Shown: one piece after another, positions 1-9,018 of the stretch
How the letters are laid out: each line of letters starts with the position of its first letter
Numbering within the stretch: position 1 is the first letter of the stretch
Origin: Ornithinibacillus sp047228935
Lineage (GTDB): Bacteria; Bacillota; Bacilli; Bacillales; Amphibacillaceae
Length of the DNA: 64,000 nt
Assembly: GCF_047228935.1 (NCBI RefSeq)
Contig: NZ_JBFEGG010000001.1
Location: 620,001-684,000, forward strand
Reading direction: 5' to 3'
The notes under the pieces: model-generated
Database searches by the model: none
The model's input: the letters and a program-made list of their open reading frames with translations, nothing else
What the model was told of the DNA's origin: nothing
Position numbers and translations under genes: made by a program

Positions 1-465
1 GGCAAAACTACTTTAGTGGCTGCAGTTATTAACTTTTTGATATCTAATCATGTTAAGGTTGCTTCCCTTAAACATCATGGACATGGTGGTCTACCAGCAG
101 GTTTTGAGAATACGGATAGTGAACAACATAAACAAGCGGGGGCAATTGTTGCTGGTGTATTAGGAGGAAATATTTTGCAGTTATCAAATACAAAGTGGGA
201 TATGGATAAGATTTTTCCATTATACGAACAAATGGATATTGAAATCTTATTATTAGAAGGGTTTAAAAATCTATCATTTCCAAAACTGGTTCTTGTAAAG
301 GAGGAAGAGGATTTATCTTTTTTGACTTCTTTACATAATGTAATTGGAATTATAAAATCAGATGCACTACACATACCACCCCAAAATATTCCTATCTTTA
401 ATTGGAATGATATCCAACAACTAAGTGAATGGGTCTATAATAATTATAAAAAGGGGGTATTTTGA
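1..465 (+). CDS. mobB: Molybdopterin-guanine dinucleotide biosynthesis protein MobB, 5' truncated by window edge
   Basis: The reading frame is open from base 1 and begins inside a P-loop (GKTTLV), so the true start and the first part of Walker A lie outside the window. MobB is a GTP-binding partner of MobA in attaching GMP to molybdopterin. The visible segment GGLPAGFENTDSEQHKQAGA and the later EILLLEGFK are typical of the family. The stop codon TGA overlaps the mobA ATG by one base (TGATG), implying translational coupling. Family assignment is firm; only the N-terminus is missing. Confidence 0.93.
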   Translation, partial: GKTTLVAAVINFLISNHVKVASLKHHGHGGLPAGFENTDSEQHKQAGAIVAGVLGGNILQLSNTKWDMDKIFPLYEQMDIEILLLEGFKNLSFPKLVLVKEEEDLSFLTSLHNVIGIIKSDALHIPPQNIPIFNWNDIQQLSEWVYNNYKKGVF

Positions 466-1067
466 TGGGAGAGGTTGTTGCAGGGATTGTTTTAGCCGGA
501 GGAAAGTCTAGTAGATTTGGTTATCCTAAGGCATTTGCAGAAAAAGACGGTCTTCCATTTTATCAGTTTACTATTGATGCAATGCAGCCGTTTATAGACT
601 CTATTATTCTTGTTACTAGTAACGAGCTTCTCTCTAACTTTCGCGAACAAAAAATGAACATGAAAATAACTACTGATCAACCAGAAATAGCCGGTTTAGG
701 TCCATTGGCCGGTATTTTCTCCGGGATGGATGAGGTTAATGCAGAATGGTATCTGGTTTGTCCGATTGATGTTCCTTTTATCAAGAAGGAGGTTTTTGAT
801 TTACTCTTGAAACATAGGGAAACTGGAAGTGAAGCTATTGTGCCAATTGTAAACGGAAGGGTAGAACCGCTTATTTCCATTTTTCATTGTTCGATGAAGG
901 ATAGAATTAAGGAGCAAATTAGATTAAAAGAGTATGCACCGAAGCAACTATTTACAAAAACTCATGTGACTTATGTAGAAATTCTGGACGAAAGACCATT
1001 TCGTAATATAAATTATCAGGAAGACTTGGAGAAATATAATCAGAAAGGGGAGGGGAAAGAGTGCTAA
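465..1067 (+). CDS. mobA: Molybdenum cofactor guanylyltransferase MobA
   Basis: Transfers GMP from GTP to molybdopterin to make the MGD cofactor. The N-terminal nucleotide-binding signature LAGGKSSRFGYPK (about residues 10-22) is clear, followed by TDQPEIAGLGPLAGIFSG and the metal-binding VCPIDVPFI segment. The ATG at 465 is chosen over the in-frame TTG at 462 because AAGGGGG lies 7 bases upstream. About 200 aa is the normal size. It overlaps mobB upstream and moaB downstream (7 bases), so the three form one operon. Confidence 0.95.
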   Translation: MGEVVAGIVLAGGKSSRFGYPKAFAEKDGLPFYQFTIDAMQPFIDSIILVTSNELLSNFREQKMNMKITTDQPEIAGLGPLAGIFSGMDEVNAEWYLVCPIDVPFIKKEVFDLLLKHRETGSEAIVPIVNGRVEPLISIFHCSMKDRIKEQIRLKEYAPKQLFTKTHVTYVEILDERPFRNINYQEDLEKYNQKGEGKEC

Positions 1068-1579
1068 AGGATCATCGACAAAATGCTTTACCTTCTGTGA
1101 AGTGTGCTGTTATAACAGTGAGTGATACTCGCACAAAGGAAACAGATAAAAGTGGTAAGCTAATGATAGAATTATTAGAGCTTGAAGGCCATAAAATTTC
1201 ACAATACGAAATTATTTCTGATGAGAAAACATTAATACAAGATACGCTGAAAGGAGTTACCGCTAATAATGAAGTCCATGCCGTTCTATTAAATGGTGGG
1301 ACTGGAATTGCTAACAGAGATGTAACAATTGAAGCGATTCAACCCTTATTTTCAAAGGAAATCCCAGGTTTTGGAGAGTTGTTTAGAATGCTAAGTTATC
1401 AGTTCGATATAGGTTCTGCAAGTATGCTGTCACGTGCAATAGCTGGTGTGATTAACAATCGAATCGTATTTTCTACTCCTGGCTCATCAAAAGCAGTCAA
1501 TTTAGCAATGAAAAAATTGATATTACCAGAGCTTGGACATGCGGTGAACGAACTTAAAAAAGATTTAAGCAAAAACTAA
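1061..1579 (+). CDS. moaB: Molybdenum cofactor biosynthesis protein MoaB (MogA/MoaB fold)
   Basis: MoaB/MogA proteins adenylylate molybdopterin before molybdenum insertion. Seen are VSDTRTKETDKSG near residue 20, the LNGGTGIANRDVTIEAI substrate loop and FSTPGSSKAV near the C-terminus. Start is GTG, preceded by AGGGGAAAGA and overlapping the mobA stop. 172 aa is normal for the family. It is the last gene of the mob/moa run and ends at a hairpin terminator shared with the convergent moaC. Confidence 0.93.
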   Translation: MLKDHRQNALPSVKCAVITVSDTRTKETDKSGKLMIELLELEGHKISQYEIISDEKTLIQDTLKGVTANNEVHAVLLNGGTGIANRDVTIEAIQPLFSKEIPGFGELFRMLSYQFDIGSASMLSRAIAGVINNRIVFSTPGSSKAVNLAMKKLILPELGHAVNELKKDLSKN

Positions 1580-1616
1580 AAAGCATTCACTAAGGATGAT
1601 TAGTGAATGCTTTTTA
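1577..1616. terminator. Bidirectional intrinsic terminator between moaB and moaC
   Basis: AAAAAGCATTCACTAA is followed by a 6-base loop and its exact complement, with A and T runs on both sides, so it can stop moaB on the plus strand and moaC on the minus strand. Confidence 0.9.
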
Positions 1617-1633
1617 GTTTATATTTCCAGCTG

Positions 1634-2110
1634 TTAACTCCGTTTAAAATCACCACTCTTACCACCGCTTTTTTCTAGTAAATATGTAGAGCCAATTGTT
1701 ATACTTTTGTCTACTGCTTTACACATGTCGTAAATTGTTAAAGCAGTGATAGATGCTGCAGTTAATGCTTCCATTTCAACTCCTGTTCTACCAACAGTCT
1801 TAACTTCTGATTGAATCTTTAGTTCAATATCCTTCTCTGATTCTTCCCAGTCAAACGTAATGTTAACGCCACTAATTGGAATTGGATGGCACATTGGAAT
1901 AAGAGTGGAGGTTTGTTTTGCGGCCATAATCCCTGCCACTTGTGCAACAGAGAGGACATCTCCTTTTTTTATTTTTTGGTTTTGTATCGCATCGTACACT
2001 TCTTTACTTATGAAAATACTTGATCTGGCAATTGCTACACGTGAATTAGCTTCTTTATCCGATATATCCACCATTTTTGCTCGACCTTCTGAATTAAAAT
2101 GTGTAAGCAT
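1634..2110 (-). CDS. moaC: Cyclic pyranopterin monophosphate synthase MoaC
   Basis: Second enzyme of molybdopterin synthesis, forming cPMP from the MoaA product. The family signature LIPMCHPIPI and the segment VGRTGVEMEALTAAS are visible. I start at the ATG at 2110 (THFNSEGRAKMVDIS), preceded by a GGGGGAAT ribosome site; the longer open frame up to 2209 has no such site and adds non-conserved residues. 158 aa fits the family. It is transcribed convergently to mobB-mobA-moaB, so cofactor genes occupy both strands here. Confidence 0.94.
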   Translation of the reverse strand: MLTHFNSEGRAKMVDISDKEANSRVAIARSSIFISKEVYDAIQNQKIKKGDVLSVAQVAGIMAAKQTSTLIPMCHPIPISGVNITFDWEESEKDIELKIQSEVKTVGRTGVEMEALTAASITALTIYDMCKAVDKSITIGSTYLLEKSGGKSGDFKRS

Positions 2111-2360
2111 GAAGATTCCCCCTATGAAAATTCTATTATGTTTATCATATTTTAGCTTGTGGAAAAAGACAAGATTTCTCCTTATGCATAACGATTTTGA
2201 GTTTAGCATTTTAATAGGTTGGTTTACTATTTTCCTCTGTTCAAATATTTTTGAAACTTAATCTAGGAATGTATCGTATTAATAGTTGGCTTATTAAAAA
2301 ATCTGGTATGATTAAATAGGTAATCAACCCTATTCAAATTATTTATTAGGAGGAGCAACT

Positions 2361-5090
2361 TTGGATTTTACAGTTTTTGATAGTAAAGCTTCTAAAAAAG
2401 CACCAAAATTTTCGAAAGGAAAAATCATTACATTATCGGTTATCGCTTTCATAATTCTAGTTGGAATTTTATCTGTTGGATTACTTACAGATTATATTTG
2501 GATGGATAGCGAGGGGTTCCGCAGTGTTTTTACTACCGTATTAAGTAGTAAAGTACTGCTTGCCGCTATAGGATTCGTTGTATTTTTAGTACTTTCACTG
2601 TCCACTCTTTTTTGGATACGTAGTTCTTATATTAGTTATTTAGACAAAGAAAGACTACCACAAGTTATTTTAAATAAGAAAACAAGTAGTGGAATCATAG
2701 TTGGAACTTCTATATTAATCGGATTATTTGGTAGTTCGCTTGTCCAAGGAATTGGTTGGGAACCGTTATTGAAATTTTTAAATCAGGCATCTTTCGGTAT
2801 ATCGGATCCATACTTTGAAATGGATATCTCTTTTTATATGTATACATTGCCTATTATAAAAATCGCCTTAAACTTGTTATTAGGTTTAGCAATCTTCTTC
2901 TTCTTAATTGAAGCAGGATTTTATTCTGTATTTGGAATGTATCGTAAAAGTAAAAAAGCACAAATTCATATGGGTGTAACACTAGGGTTCGTAGGATTAT
3001 TACTTGCTGGACTTCATTTACTAGCTCCATATGAAACATTACTAACGAATCAAGTTAATATTTTTCAAGAAAGTGCTGTATATGGTTTAAGTTATACCGA
3101 TCATCTTATCAATATTCCTAAATCATATGTTTTAGCAGCGGTCGCTGTAATCGGCATGATTTGGATGATTATTGCGATGAACCGCGGGAAGATTTTATCG
3201 ATGGCTATTCCGATTGTAGTTTATTTACTTTTAATTGTCATTGGGCAAATTTCTAGTGTAATTGTTCAAAGTTTTATCGTTTCTCCGAATGAATTTTCAA
3301 AGGAGGAACCATATTTAGCACATAATTTAGAGTATACTCGTGAAGCTTATCAATTAGCTGGAATAGTAGAACAAGAGCATCCAGCTAATGAAACATTAGA
3401 CTCTGCTATGGTAGAACGGAATAGGCTAACGATTGATAATGTTCGTATCAATGATGTTAGACCTTTACAAGATGTTTATGACCAAACACAAACAATCCGA
3501 CCATATTATTCTTTTAATGATGTGGATATTGACCGTTACATGGTAGATGGAGATTATGAGCAAGTCTTTATCAGTGCAAGAGAATTACGGTCAGAGGATT
3601 TATCTGAACAAGCGAAGACTTGGGAAAATTTAAATTTACGATATACTCACGGATATGGTGTAGTAATGAGTCATGTTAATCAAGTAACACCACAAGGACA
3701 ACCGGAGTACATGTTGAATAATTTACCTCCTAAAGGTGTCATTGACATCAATCGCCCGCAAGTCTACTTTGGGGAGGAGTCATATGATGAAGTAGTCGTA
3801 AATAGCAAAAAGGAAGAATTTGATTATCCAGAAGGTGGAGATAATGCTACATCGCGCTATGAGTCGGAACATGGCATACCAATGACTGGATTAAATAGGT
3901 TATTATTTGCAATTGAAACTGGTAATTTCAGAATGTTAGTTTCTGATCAGATTACGGAAGAAAGTTTATTACTCCATACACGTAATATAGTTGATCGTGT
4001 AAATCGAATTGCGCCATTTTTTGAATATGATACTGATCCATACATTTTTGTTCGGGAGGATGGTAGTCTAGCATGGATGATGGATGCTTATTTGATAGAA
4101 GAACAATATCCATATGCAGAACCTTACAATAATAACGGGGAAAATTATATTCGAAATTCAGTAAAAGTAGTGGTAGATGCTTATACTGGAGAAGTTAATT
4201 TCTATCCAGTGGATATATCGGATCCTTTGCTCCAGACATATCAAAACATATTTCCTGATCTATTTACTGAAGAAATACCTGAAGATGTAAAGGCACATTT
4301 CCGTTACCCAGAAAAGTTATTTGTAACACAGGCGTCTATATTTGGAACGTACCATATGTCTAATTTAGAAGTTTTCTATAACCGTGAGGATGTATGGCAG
4401 TTTCCGACTGAGAAGTATTATAATGAGGACATTACGATGGAACCTTATTATGTAACGATGAGACTAGATGAAACGGAGAATGAAGAATTTATCTTAATGC
4501 AACCTTTTACACCTAGAAATAGGCAGAATATGATTGCTTGGATGGGTGTTCGAAATGATGGGGAACATTATGGTGAGATATTTGTTCATCGTTTCCCTAA
4601 ACAAAAAAACGTATACGGTCCACAACAAATTGAAAATAGAATTAACCAAGATAGTGTGATTTCTCAACAGCTAAATCTTTGGTCACAAGGTGGATCAGAA
4701 GTTATACGTGGTAATTTATTAGCAATTCCAATTGAAGATACAATTTTATATGTAGAGCCAATTTATATTGAATCATCAAATGAAACATCGCTTCCTGAAG
4801 TGAAACAAGTTGTTGTAGCATATGGTGACTATATCGTGATGGAAGAAACATTTGAGAAAGCTTTGTCAAGGATTCTAGAAATCGTAGATCCTAATCATGA
4901 ACCAGATTCTGGAGTGGAACCAAGTGAACCGGAAGACGGGGAGAAGAGTCCTATACTGAATGCTGGAGAAACGCTCAAAGAGCTTTCTGAAAAATTTGAT
5001 GCATATCAAAATGCTCTTTCACAAGGTGAATGGGAAAAAGCGGGAGAATTGATGACGGAAATTGAAGCCATACTACAAGAAATTGAGTAA
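2361..5090 (+). CDS. UPF0182 family membrane protein (COG1615)
   Basis: A 909-aa protein with about seven hydrophobic helices in the first 310 residues, then a large polar, probably extracytoplasmic domain and an acidic helical tail after EPDSGVEPSEPEDG. This is the architecture of the UPF0182/COG1615 family, whose function is unknown. Start is TTG at 2361 behind a strong AGGAGGAG site. It stands alone and is closed by a strong terminator. Identity as a family member is confident; no role is claimed. Confidence 0.9.
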   Translation: MDFTVFDSKASKKAPKFSKGKIITLSVIAFIILVGILSVGLLTDYIWMDSEGFRSVFTTVLSSKVLLAAIGFVVFLVLSLSTLFWIRSSYISYLDKERLPQVILNKKTSSGIIVGTSILIGLFGSSLVQGIGWEPLLKFLNQASFGISDPYFEMDISFYMYTLPIIKIALNLLLGLAIFFFLIEAGFYSVFGMYRKSKKAQIHMGVTLGFVGLLLAGLHLLAPYETLLTNQVNIFQESAVYGLSYTDHLINIPKSYVLAAVAVIGMIWMIIAMNRGKILSMAIPIVVYLLLIVIGQISSVIVQSFIVSPNEFSKEEPYLAHNLEYTREAYQLAGIVEQEHPANETLDSAMVERNRLTIDNVRINDVRPLQDVYDQTQTIRPYYSFNDVDIDRYMVDGDYEQVFISARELRSEDLSEQAKTWENLNLRYTHGYGVVMSHVNQVTPQGQPEYMLNNLPPKGVIDINRPQVYFGEESYDEVVVNSKKEEFDYPEGGDNATSRYESEHGIPMTGLNRLLFAIETGNFRMLVSDQITEESLLLHTRNIVDRVNRIAPFFEYDTDPYIFVREDGSLAWMMDAYLIEEQYPYAEPYNNNGENYIRNSVKVVVDAYTGEVNFYPVDISDPLLQTYQNIFPDLFTEEIPEDVKAHFRYPEKLFVTQASIFGTYHMSNLEVFYNREDVWQFPTEKYYNEDITMEPYYVTMRLDETENEEFILMQPFTPRNRQNMIAWMGVRNDGEHYGEIFVHRFPKQKNVYGPQQIENRINQDSVISQQLNLWSQGGSEVIRGNLLAIPIEDTILYVEPIYIESSNETSLPEVKQVVVAYGDYIVMEETFEKALSRILEIVDPNHEPDSGVEPSEPEDGEKSPILNAGETLKELSEKFDAYQNALSQGEWEKAGELMTEIEAILQEIE

Positions 5091-5096
5091 TATTTT

Positions 5097-5140
5097 AAAA
5101 AAAGTTGGTTTTCGGGGATACCCGAAAACCAACTTTTTTT
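5097..5140 (+). terminator. Intrinsic terminator of the UPF0182 gene
   Basis: AAAGTTGGTTTTCGGG, loop gata, CCCGAAAACCAACTTT followed by a T run, seven bases after the stop codon. Confidence 0.93.
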
Positions 5141-5253
5141 CTTAGACGAAAAGGGAATTATAAAATTCTTTTCGAATACATAAAAAGACTAACGCATTTG
5201 CTAAAAGACAAAGGATGCGAGTTTATAAAGACGGAATTGATTAAACAAGTTTG

Positions 5254-5367
5254 TTAGTAACCGTATCCACCGCCACTTACGTAGGCTGAGCCAACAATAA
5301 TTAATAGAATGAACAGCACTACGATTAATGCAAAATTATTTGTGCCGTATCCTCCACTATTACTCAT
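5254..5367 (-). CDS. YjcZ family small sporulation membrane protein
   Basis: A 37-aa ORF starting MSNSGGYGTNNFALIVV and ending SGGGYGY. A Gly/Tyr-rich head precedes one hydrophobic helix (FALIVVLFILLIIVG) and a Gly/Tyr tail, the hallmark of the YjcZ/YhcZ-type sporulation peptides. The ATG is preceded by AGGAGGGAATAAC. The same helix core recurs in the ORF at 18643-18771, so the window has two copies of the family. Molecular function is not known. Confidence 0.88.
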   Translation of the reverse strand: MSNSGGYGTNNFALIVVLFILLIIVGSAYVSGGGYGY

Positions 5368-5488
5368 GTTATTCCCTCCTTTTTGTATATTCATTTTTAT
5401 TTTATGGATAATCGGTTATGTGAGAGTGGACATAGTGGCAAGATAAAGTAAAATGTGCTTTGGCCATTTATCATATCTAACGGAAGTC

Positions 5489-5923
5489 TTAATCATCTTC
5501 TGATTCATTTAATTCTTTACTAAACTCCGTCTGCATCCTATTAGAAGTGATGATCTTTCTTGAGGTATCATTTACTTTTTCACGTATGATTTGTTGCTTC
5601 ATGTAACGATGATAAAAAATTTCACTTAAAGCAATAAATAGTGCAGAAAATAAGGAGGCATCATCAAGAGAAACTTGTGGTTCAAACAACCAATATCCTA
5701 ATATATAAATCCCAACAAATGCTAAACCGAAGTCCCCAAGTACGGCCCAGAAATTATCCACATTAGGCAAAATGAATACATCCCCTAAGTAAGCACCAGC
5801 ACTAATAATAATACTTGTAAGTAAAATATCACCTAATGAAACATTAAAAAATAGACCTAAAACAATCCAGAGTATGGTGGTTGTCATAATAAATTTAAAT
5901 AAAAAAGATGTGGCATATTTCAT
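5489..5923 (-). CDS. DUF2512 (YndM-like) membrane protein
   Basis: 144 aa with four hydrophobic segments in the first 100 residues and a charged tail ending in NESEDD. The segment SAGAYLGDVFILPNVDNFWAV region and overall layout match the YndM/DUF2512 family of Bacillaceae. The start ATG has AGGAGGTAAGCG upstream. Function is unknown. The gene is divergent from the DHH phosphoesterase at 6042. Confidence 0.8.
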   Translation of the reverse strand: MKYATSFLFKFIMTTTILWIVLGLFFNVSLGDILLTSIIISAGAYLGDVFILPNVDNFWAVLGDFGLAFVGIYILGYWLFEPQVSLDDASLFSALFIALSEIFYHRYMKQQIIREKVNDTSRKIITSNRMQTEFSKELNESEDD

Positions 5924-6041
5924 TCGCTTACCTCCTTAAATAATTTAGTAGTAATTTTCCCTTCTTCTATCGTTTCATTCTTTACGGAAATATAGATATT
6001 TTGTTTAAGTTAATGCATACTACCATCTGAGGTGATGAAAA

Positions 6042-7223
6042 ATGTACAAATTACTTTCCCATAATGATTTAGATGGTGTAAGCTGCGGAATACTTGCAAA
6101 ACTTGCTTTCGGAAAACAAGTGCAGGTCCGGTACAACTCAGTTAGTGGATTAGATCGGGAGGTGGCTTGGTTTCTAGAAAAAAGTGATAGAGGTACATTT
6201 TTGTTAATAACCGATTTATCGGTAAATGAAGAGAATGAAAAAAGGTTAGAAGAATTTTATCAAGGTGGGGGCAAAGTCCAGTTAATAGACCATCATAAAA
6301 CGGCAATACACCTTAATGATTATTCATGGGGACATGTAGTTGTGGAAAATGAGGAAGGAAATTTAACTTCTGCTACTTCATTGTTCTATGAGTACCTAGT
6401 TCAAGAAGGCTATTTAACAGCTAATCAGGCAATTGATGAGTATGTGGAATTAGTTAGACAATATGATACGTGGGAATGGGAAAAGAATGAAAATTATGAA
6501 GCACATCGATTAAATGCATTATTCTTTTTAGTTTCGATAGATGAATTTGAAGAAAAAATGATGGAGCGATTACAGGAAGGGAACCACTTTTATTTTGATG
6601 AATTTGAAAACAAGATACTCGTTATGGAAGACAATAAAATGGAACGGTATATTCGTAGAAAGAGAAGAGAACTTATACAGCATAAGATTGGAAACTTTTA
6701 TGCGGGAGTCGTATTTGCAGAATCTTACCACTCGGAACTTGGCAATGAACTAGGTAAGGATTGTCCACACCTTGACTACATAGCGATAGTGAATATAGGT
6801 AGTAGGAGAATGGGATTCCGAACTATCCATGATTATGTTGATGTATCGGAAATCGCAGGTGAATATGGAGGTGGAGGTCATGAAAAAGCATCCGGATGTA
6901 CAATGACCCAATCTGCATACCATTCATTCGTGGAGGAAACTTTCCATCTTGAGCCACTAAGAGAGGATGCTAGAAGAAATCGATACAATACTAAAGGAAA
7001 TGCATTCGGAACTTTATATAGTAGTAAAACAGAATCAATATTTTTACTATATCAAGAGAATGAAACGTGGCATTTAGAAGAAAATCAACAAAAGACTTCG
7101 CATGTATTCTCAAGTTTTCAGGAAGGTGAGAACTATTTAAAAAGAAATTACGAAGCGTGGTTAGTAAGAGATGATCAGTATGTTCATTATTTAATTGACA
7201 AAATCAAGCTTAAGAGATGGTAG
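6042..7223 (+). CDS. DHH family phosphoesterase
   Basis: 393 aa. The N-terminus carries the first metal-binding motif HNDLDGVSCG (residues 7-16), then a TDLSV segment and the DHH motif in QLIDHHKTA (near residue 85), followed by a C-terminal DHHA1-like part with GGGGHEKASGCTM (near residue 280). These are the elements of the RecJ/NrnA/YorK group that hydrolyses phosphodiester bonds in oligonucleotides or cyclic dinucleotides. The exact substrate cannot be read from sequence. The ATG follows GAGGTGATGAAAA. It is a single gene. Confidence 0.88.
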   Translation: MYKLLSHNDLDGVSCGILAKLAFGKQVQVRYNSVSGLDREVAWFLEKSDRGTFLLITDLSVNEENEKRLEEFYQGGGKVQLIDHHKTAIHLNDYSWGHVVVENEEGNLTSATSLFYEYLVQEGYLTANQAIDEYVELVRQYDTWEWEKNENYEAHRLNALFFLVSIDEFEEKMMERLQEGNHFYFDEFENKILVMEDNKMERYIRRKRRELIQHKIGNFYAGVVFAESYHSELGNELGKDCPHLDYIAIVNIGSRRMGFRTIHDYVDVSEIAGEYGGGGHEKASGCTMTQSAYHSFVEETFHLEPLREDARRNRYNTKGNAFGTLYSSKTESIFLLYQENETWHLEENQQKTSHVFSSFQEGENYLKRNYEAWLVRDDQYVHYLIDKIKLKRW

Positions 7224-7234
7224 ACATAGGAATA

Positions 7235-7263
7235 TTGACATGTACATTTTTGTGTGTTATATT
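7235..7263 (+). promoter_or_regulatory. Sigma-A promoter of the VOC dioxygenase gene
   Basis: TTGACA (7235-7240), 17 bases, TATATT (7258-7263). Predicted transcription starts near 7270, inside the direct repeat that follows. Confidence 0.75.
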
Positions 7264-7267
7264 TATA

Positions 7268-7296
7268 TTGAATTAAAGATATTTGAATTAAAGATA
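7268..7296 (+). promoter_or_regulatory. Tandem 14-nt direct repeat, candidate repressor operator
   Basis: TTGAATTAAAGATA occurs at 7268-7281 and again at 7283-7296, spanning the expected transcription start. The core AATTAAAG also flanks the promoter of the YceI gene at 45.7 kb. A repressor bound here would block transcription; the protein (possibly MarR- or DUF24-type, as for related mhq genes) is not in the window. Confidence 0.55.
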
Positions 7297-7325
7297 AATA
7301 AATTCATATAAATGGGGGAAGAAAA

Positions 7326-8309
7326 ATGAATCAATTAAAAGGAATTCATCATGTTACAGCTATTACTAGTAGTGCAGAAGAAAACTATAAGTTTTTTACG
7401 TATGTATTGGGAATGAGATTAGTTAAAAAAACAGTGAATCAAGACGATATACGAACGTATCATTTGTTTTTTGCAGATGATAAGGGTAGTGCAGGTACAG
7501 ATATGACGTTCTTTGACTTTCCAGGTATTCCTAAAGGAGTTCATGGAACAGATGAAATATATAAAACATCCTTCCGCGTCCCAACTGATGAAGCATTAGA
7601 ATACTGGGTAAAACGATTTGACCGTTTAGGTGTAAAGCATAAAGGGATACAAGAACAATTTGGGAAGAAGCACCTATCTTTTGTTGATTTTGATGATCAG
7701 CATTATCAGTTAATATCCGATGAGCATAATACAGGGATTGAATCTGGGACACCATGGCAAAAAGGGCCAATTCCATTGGAATATGCGATTACGGGACTTG
7801 GACCAATATTTGTTCGTGTAGCTAATTTTGATTATTTTAAAGAAATGCTTGAAAAAGTACTTTTATTTAAGGAAATTGATAGTGAAGGTGCTTTTCATTT
7901 ATTTGAAGTTGGCGAAGGAGGAAATGGTGCCCAAGTAGTTGTAGAATACAATCCAGTTCTACCTCGTGCACGTCAAAGATATGGTACTGTTCATCACGCT
8001 GCTTTCCGTGTAAACGATCGAACGGAGCTTGATGAATGGATGAAACAAGTTCATAGCTTTGGTTTCCAATCATCCGGTTTTGTTGACCGATTCTTTTTTG
8101 GTTCATTATATGTTAATGTGGCTCCACAAATATTATTTGAATTTGCAACAGATGGTCCGGGGTTTATGGGGGATGAACCGTATGAAACGTTGGGTGAAAA
8201 GTTATCTCTTCCTCCTTTCTTCGAATCAAAACGTGAAGAAATTGAGAAGTTAGTTAGACCAATTGATACAATAAGAAGTACGATTGATTTTGAAAAAGAA
8301 TATGAATAG
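7326..8309 (+). CDS. VOC-family ring-cleaving dioxygenase (MhqO/MhqE-like)
   Basis: 327 aa with two vicinal-oxygen-chelate modules. The first begins LKGIHHVTAITSSAEENYKF; the second has GTVHHAAFRV (near residue 220) and a C-terminal ILFEFATDGPGF. The HH and E residues of these segments are the usual Fe(II) ligands of extradiol dioxygenases. Related Bacillus proteins (MhqA/E/O) are induced by quinones and catechols under MhqR control; specificity here is inferred. ATG follows TGGGGGAAGAAAA. A consensus promoter and tandem operator-like repeats lie upstream. Confidence 0.87.
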   Translation: MNQLKGIHHVTAITSSAEENYKFFTYVLGMRLVKKTVNQDDIRTYHLFFADDKGSAGTDMTFFDFPGIPKGVHGTDEIYKTSFRVPTDEALEYWVKRFDRLGVKHKGIQEQFGKKHLSFVDFDDQHYQLISDEHNTGIESGTPWQKGPIPLEYAITGLGPIFVRVANFDYFKEMLEKVLLFKEIDSEGAFHLFEVGEGGNGAQVVVEYNPVLPRARQRYGTVHHAAFRVNDRTELDEWMKQVHSFGFQSSGFVDRFFFGSLYVNVAPQILFEFATDGPGFMGDEPYETLGEKLSLPPFFESKREEIEKLVRPIDTIRSTIDFEKEYE

Positions 8310-8350
8310 ATTGATACTATATGTAAATAAAAAATTTAAGAGGTGTAAAA

Positions 8351-8623
8351 ATGGCCGAAATAAAACATGGTCAAAATAAAATTTATATCGGTGATAATGA
8401 ACATTCCCCATCTGCCGAAATAACTTTTCAAAAAGATGCTATTGGAAATTTGGTTGTAGATCATACATTTGTATCGGATGAATTAAGGGGTCAAGGTGTT
8501 GCTGGCCAACTTGTTGACGAGGTCATCACATTTGCTAAACAAAAAGGGATAAAACTTGTACCAGAATGTCCCTATGTGAAGAAATATATCGATAAAAATA
8601 ATTTACATGATATACTAGCCTAG
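8351..8623 (+). CDS. Small GNAT family N-acetyltransferase (YjdJ-like)
   Basis: 90 aa with the acetyl-CoA binding motif in SDELRGQGVAGQLV (near residue 46) and the C-terminal VPECPYVKKYIDKN pattern of the minimal GCN5-related group. The substrate is unknown. It lies 41 bases after the dioxygenase stop without a terminator, so the two may be co-transcribed. Start ATG is preceded by AGAGGTGTAAAA. Confidence 0.88.
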   Translation: MAEIKHGQNKIYIGDNEHSPSAEITFQKDAIGNLVVDHTFVSDELRGQGVAGQLVDEVITFAKQKGIKLVPECPYVKKYIDKNNLHDILA

Positions 8624-8627
8624 CGAG

Positions 8628-8676
8628 AAGAGTGTAGCAATGTAACTGACAACCAGTTTCATGCTACACTCTTTTT
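8628..8676. terminator. Bidirectional terminator
   Basis: AAGAGTGTAGCA and TGCTACACTCTTTTT pair around a 22-base loop. It lies between the GNAT gene and the convergent HMA-like gene, whose stop codon overlaps it. Confidence 0.82.
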
Positions 8677-8884
8677 AATGTAAAATAGTCAGCTTATGTT
8701 CGCTTAATGCTGATATAATGTTATCTTTAGAAATGGTTCCTTCATTAAACTCAACTTTAACTTCACCGTCATTTGTATCAATTAATACTCTTTCTACCCC
8801 TTTTAGCTGATTTAATATTTGTTCAACTTTTTTTATACCAGTTTCAGAGGTAGCTTCTTTTATAAATAGTGTATGTTCACTCAT
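8675..8884 (-). CDS. Heavy-metal-associated (CopZ-fold) domain protein lacking the CxxC motif
   Basis: 69 aa with the beta-alpha-beta-beta-alpha-beta pattern of HMA domains: TLFIKEATS, a helix IKKVEQILNQL, VERVLIDTNDGEVKVEF, a helix KDNIISALSEH and KLTILH. The metal-binding MxCxxC loop is replaced by EATSETG and the protein has no cysteine, so it is unlikely to carry copper as CopZ does. It is a single gene without a visible copper ATPase nearby. Confidence 0.78.
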   Translation of the reverse strand: MSEHTLFIKEATSETGIKKVEQILNQLKGVERVLIDTNDGEVKVEFNEGTISKDNIISALSEHKLTILH

Positions 8885-9018
8885 TTTATCCTTCCTTTAT
8901 AATAATACTCCTATTTATCTTTCCCATAAATGTAACAGGCCAACCATCTAGTTTCATATTCTTGTATTACAGGACGTTTATCACGTAGCGTTTTACACTA
9001 ATTTAAGGGGGATTCGAG

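Noticed and set aside
2111..2209. N-terminal extension of the moaC frame (MLNSKSLCIRRNLV)
   Set aside because: No ribosome site at that start and residues are not MoaC-like; the internal ATG at 2110 has GGGGGAAT and gives the normal length.
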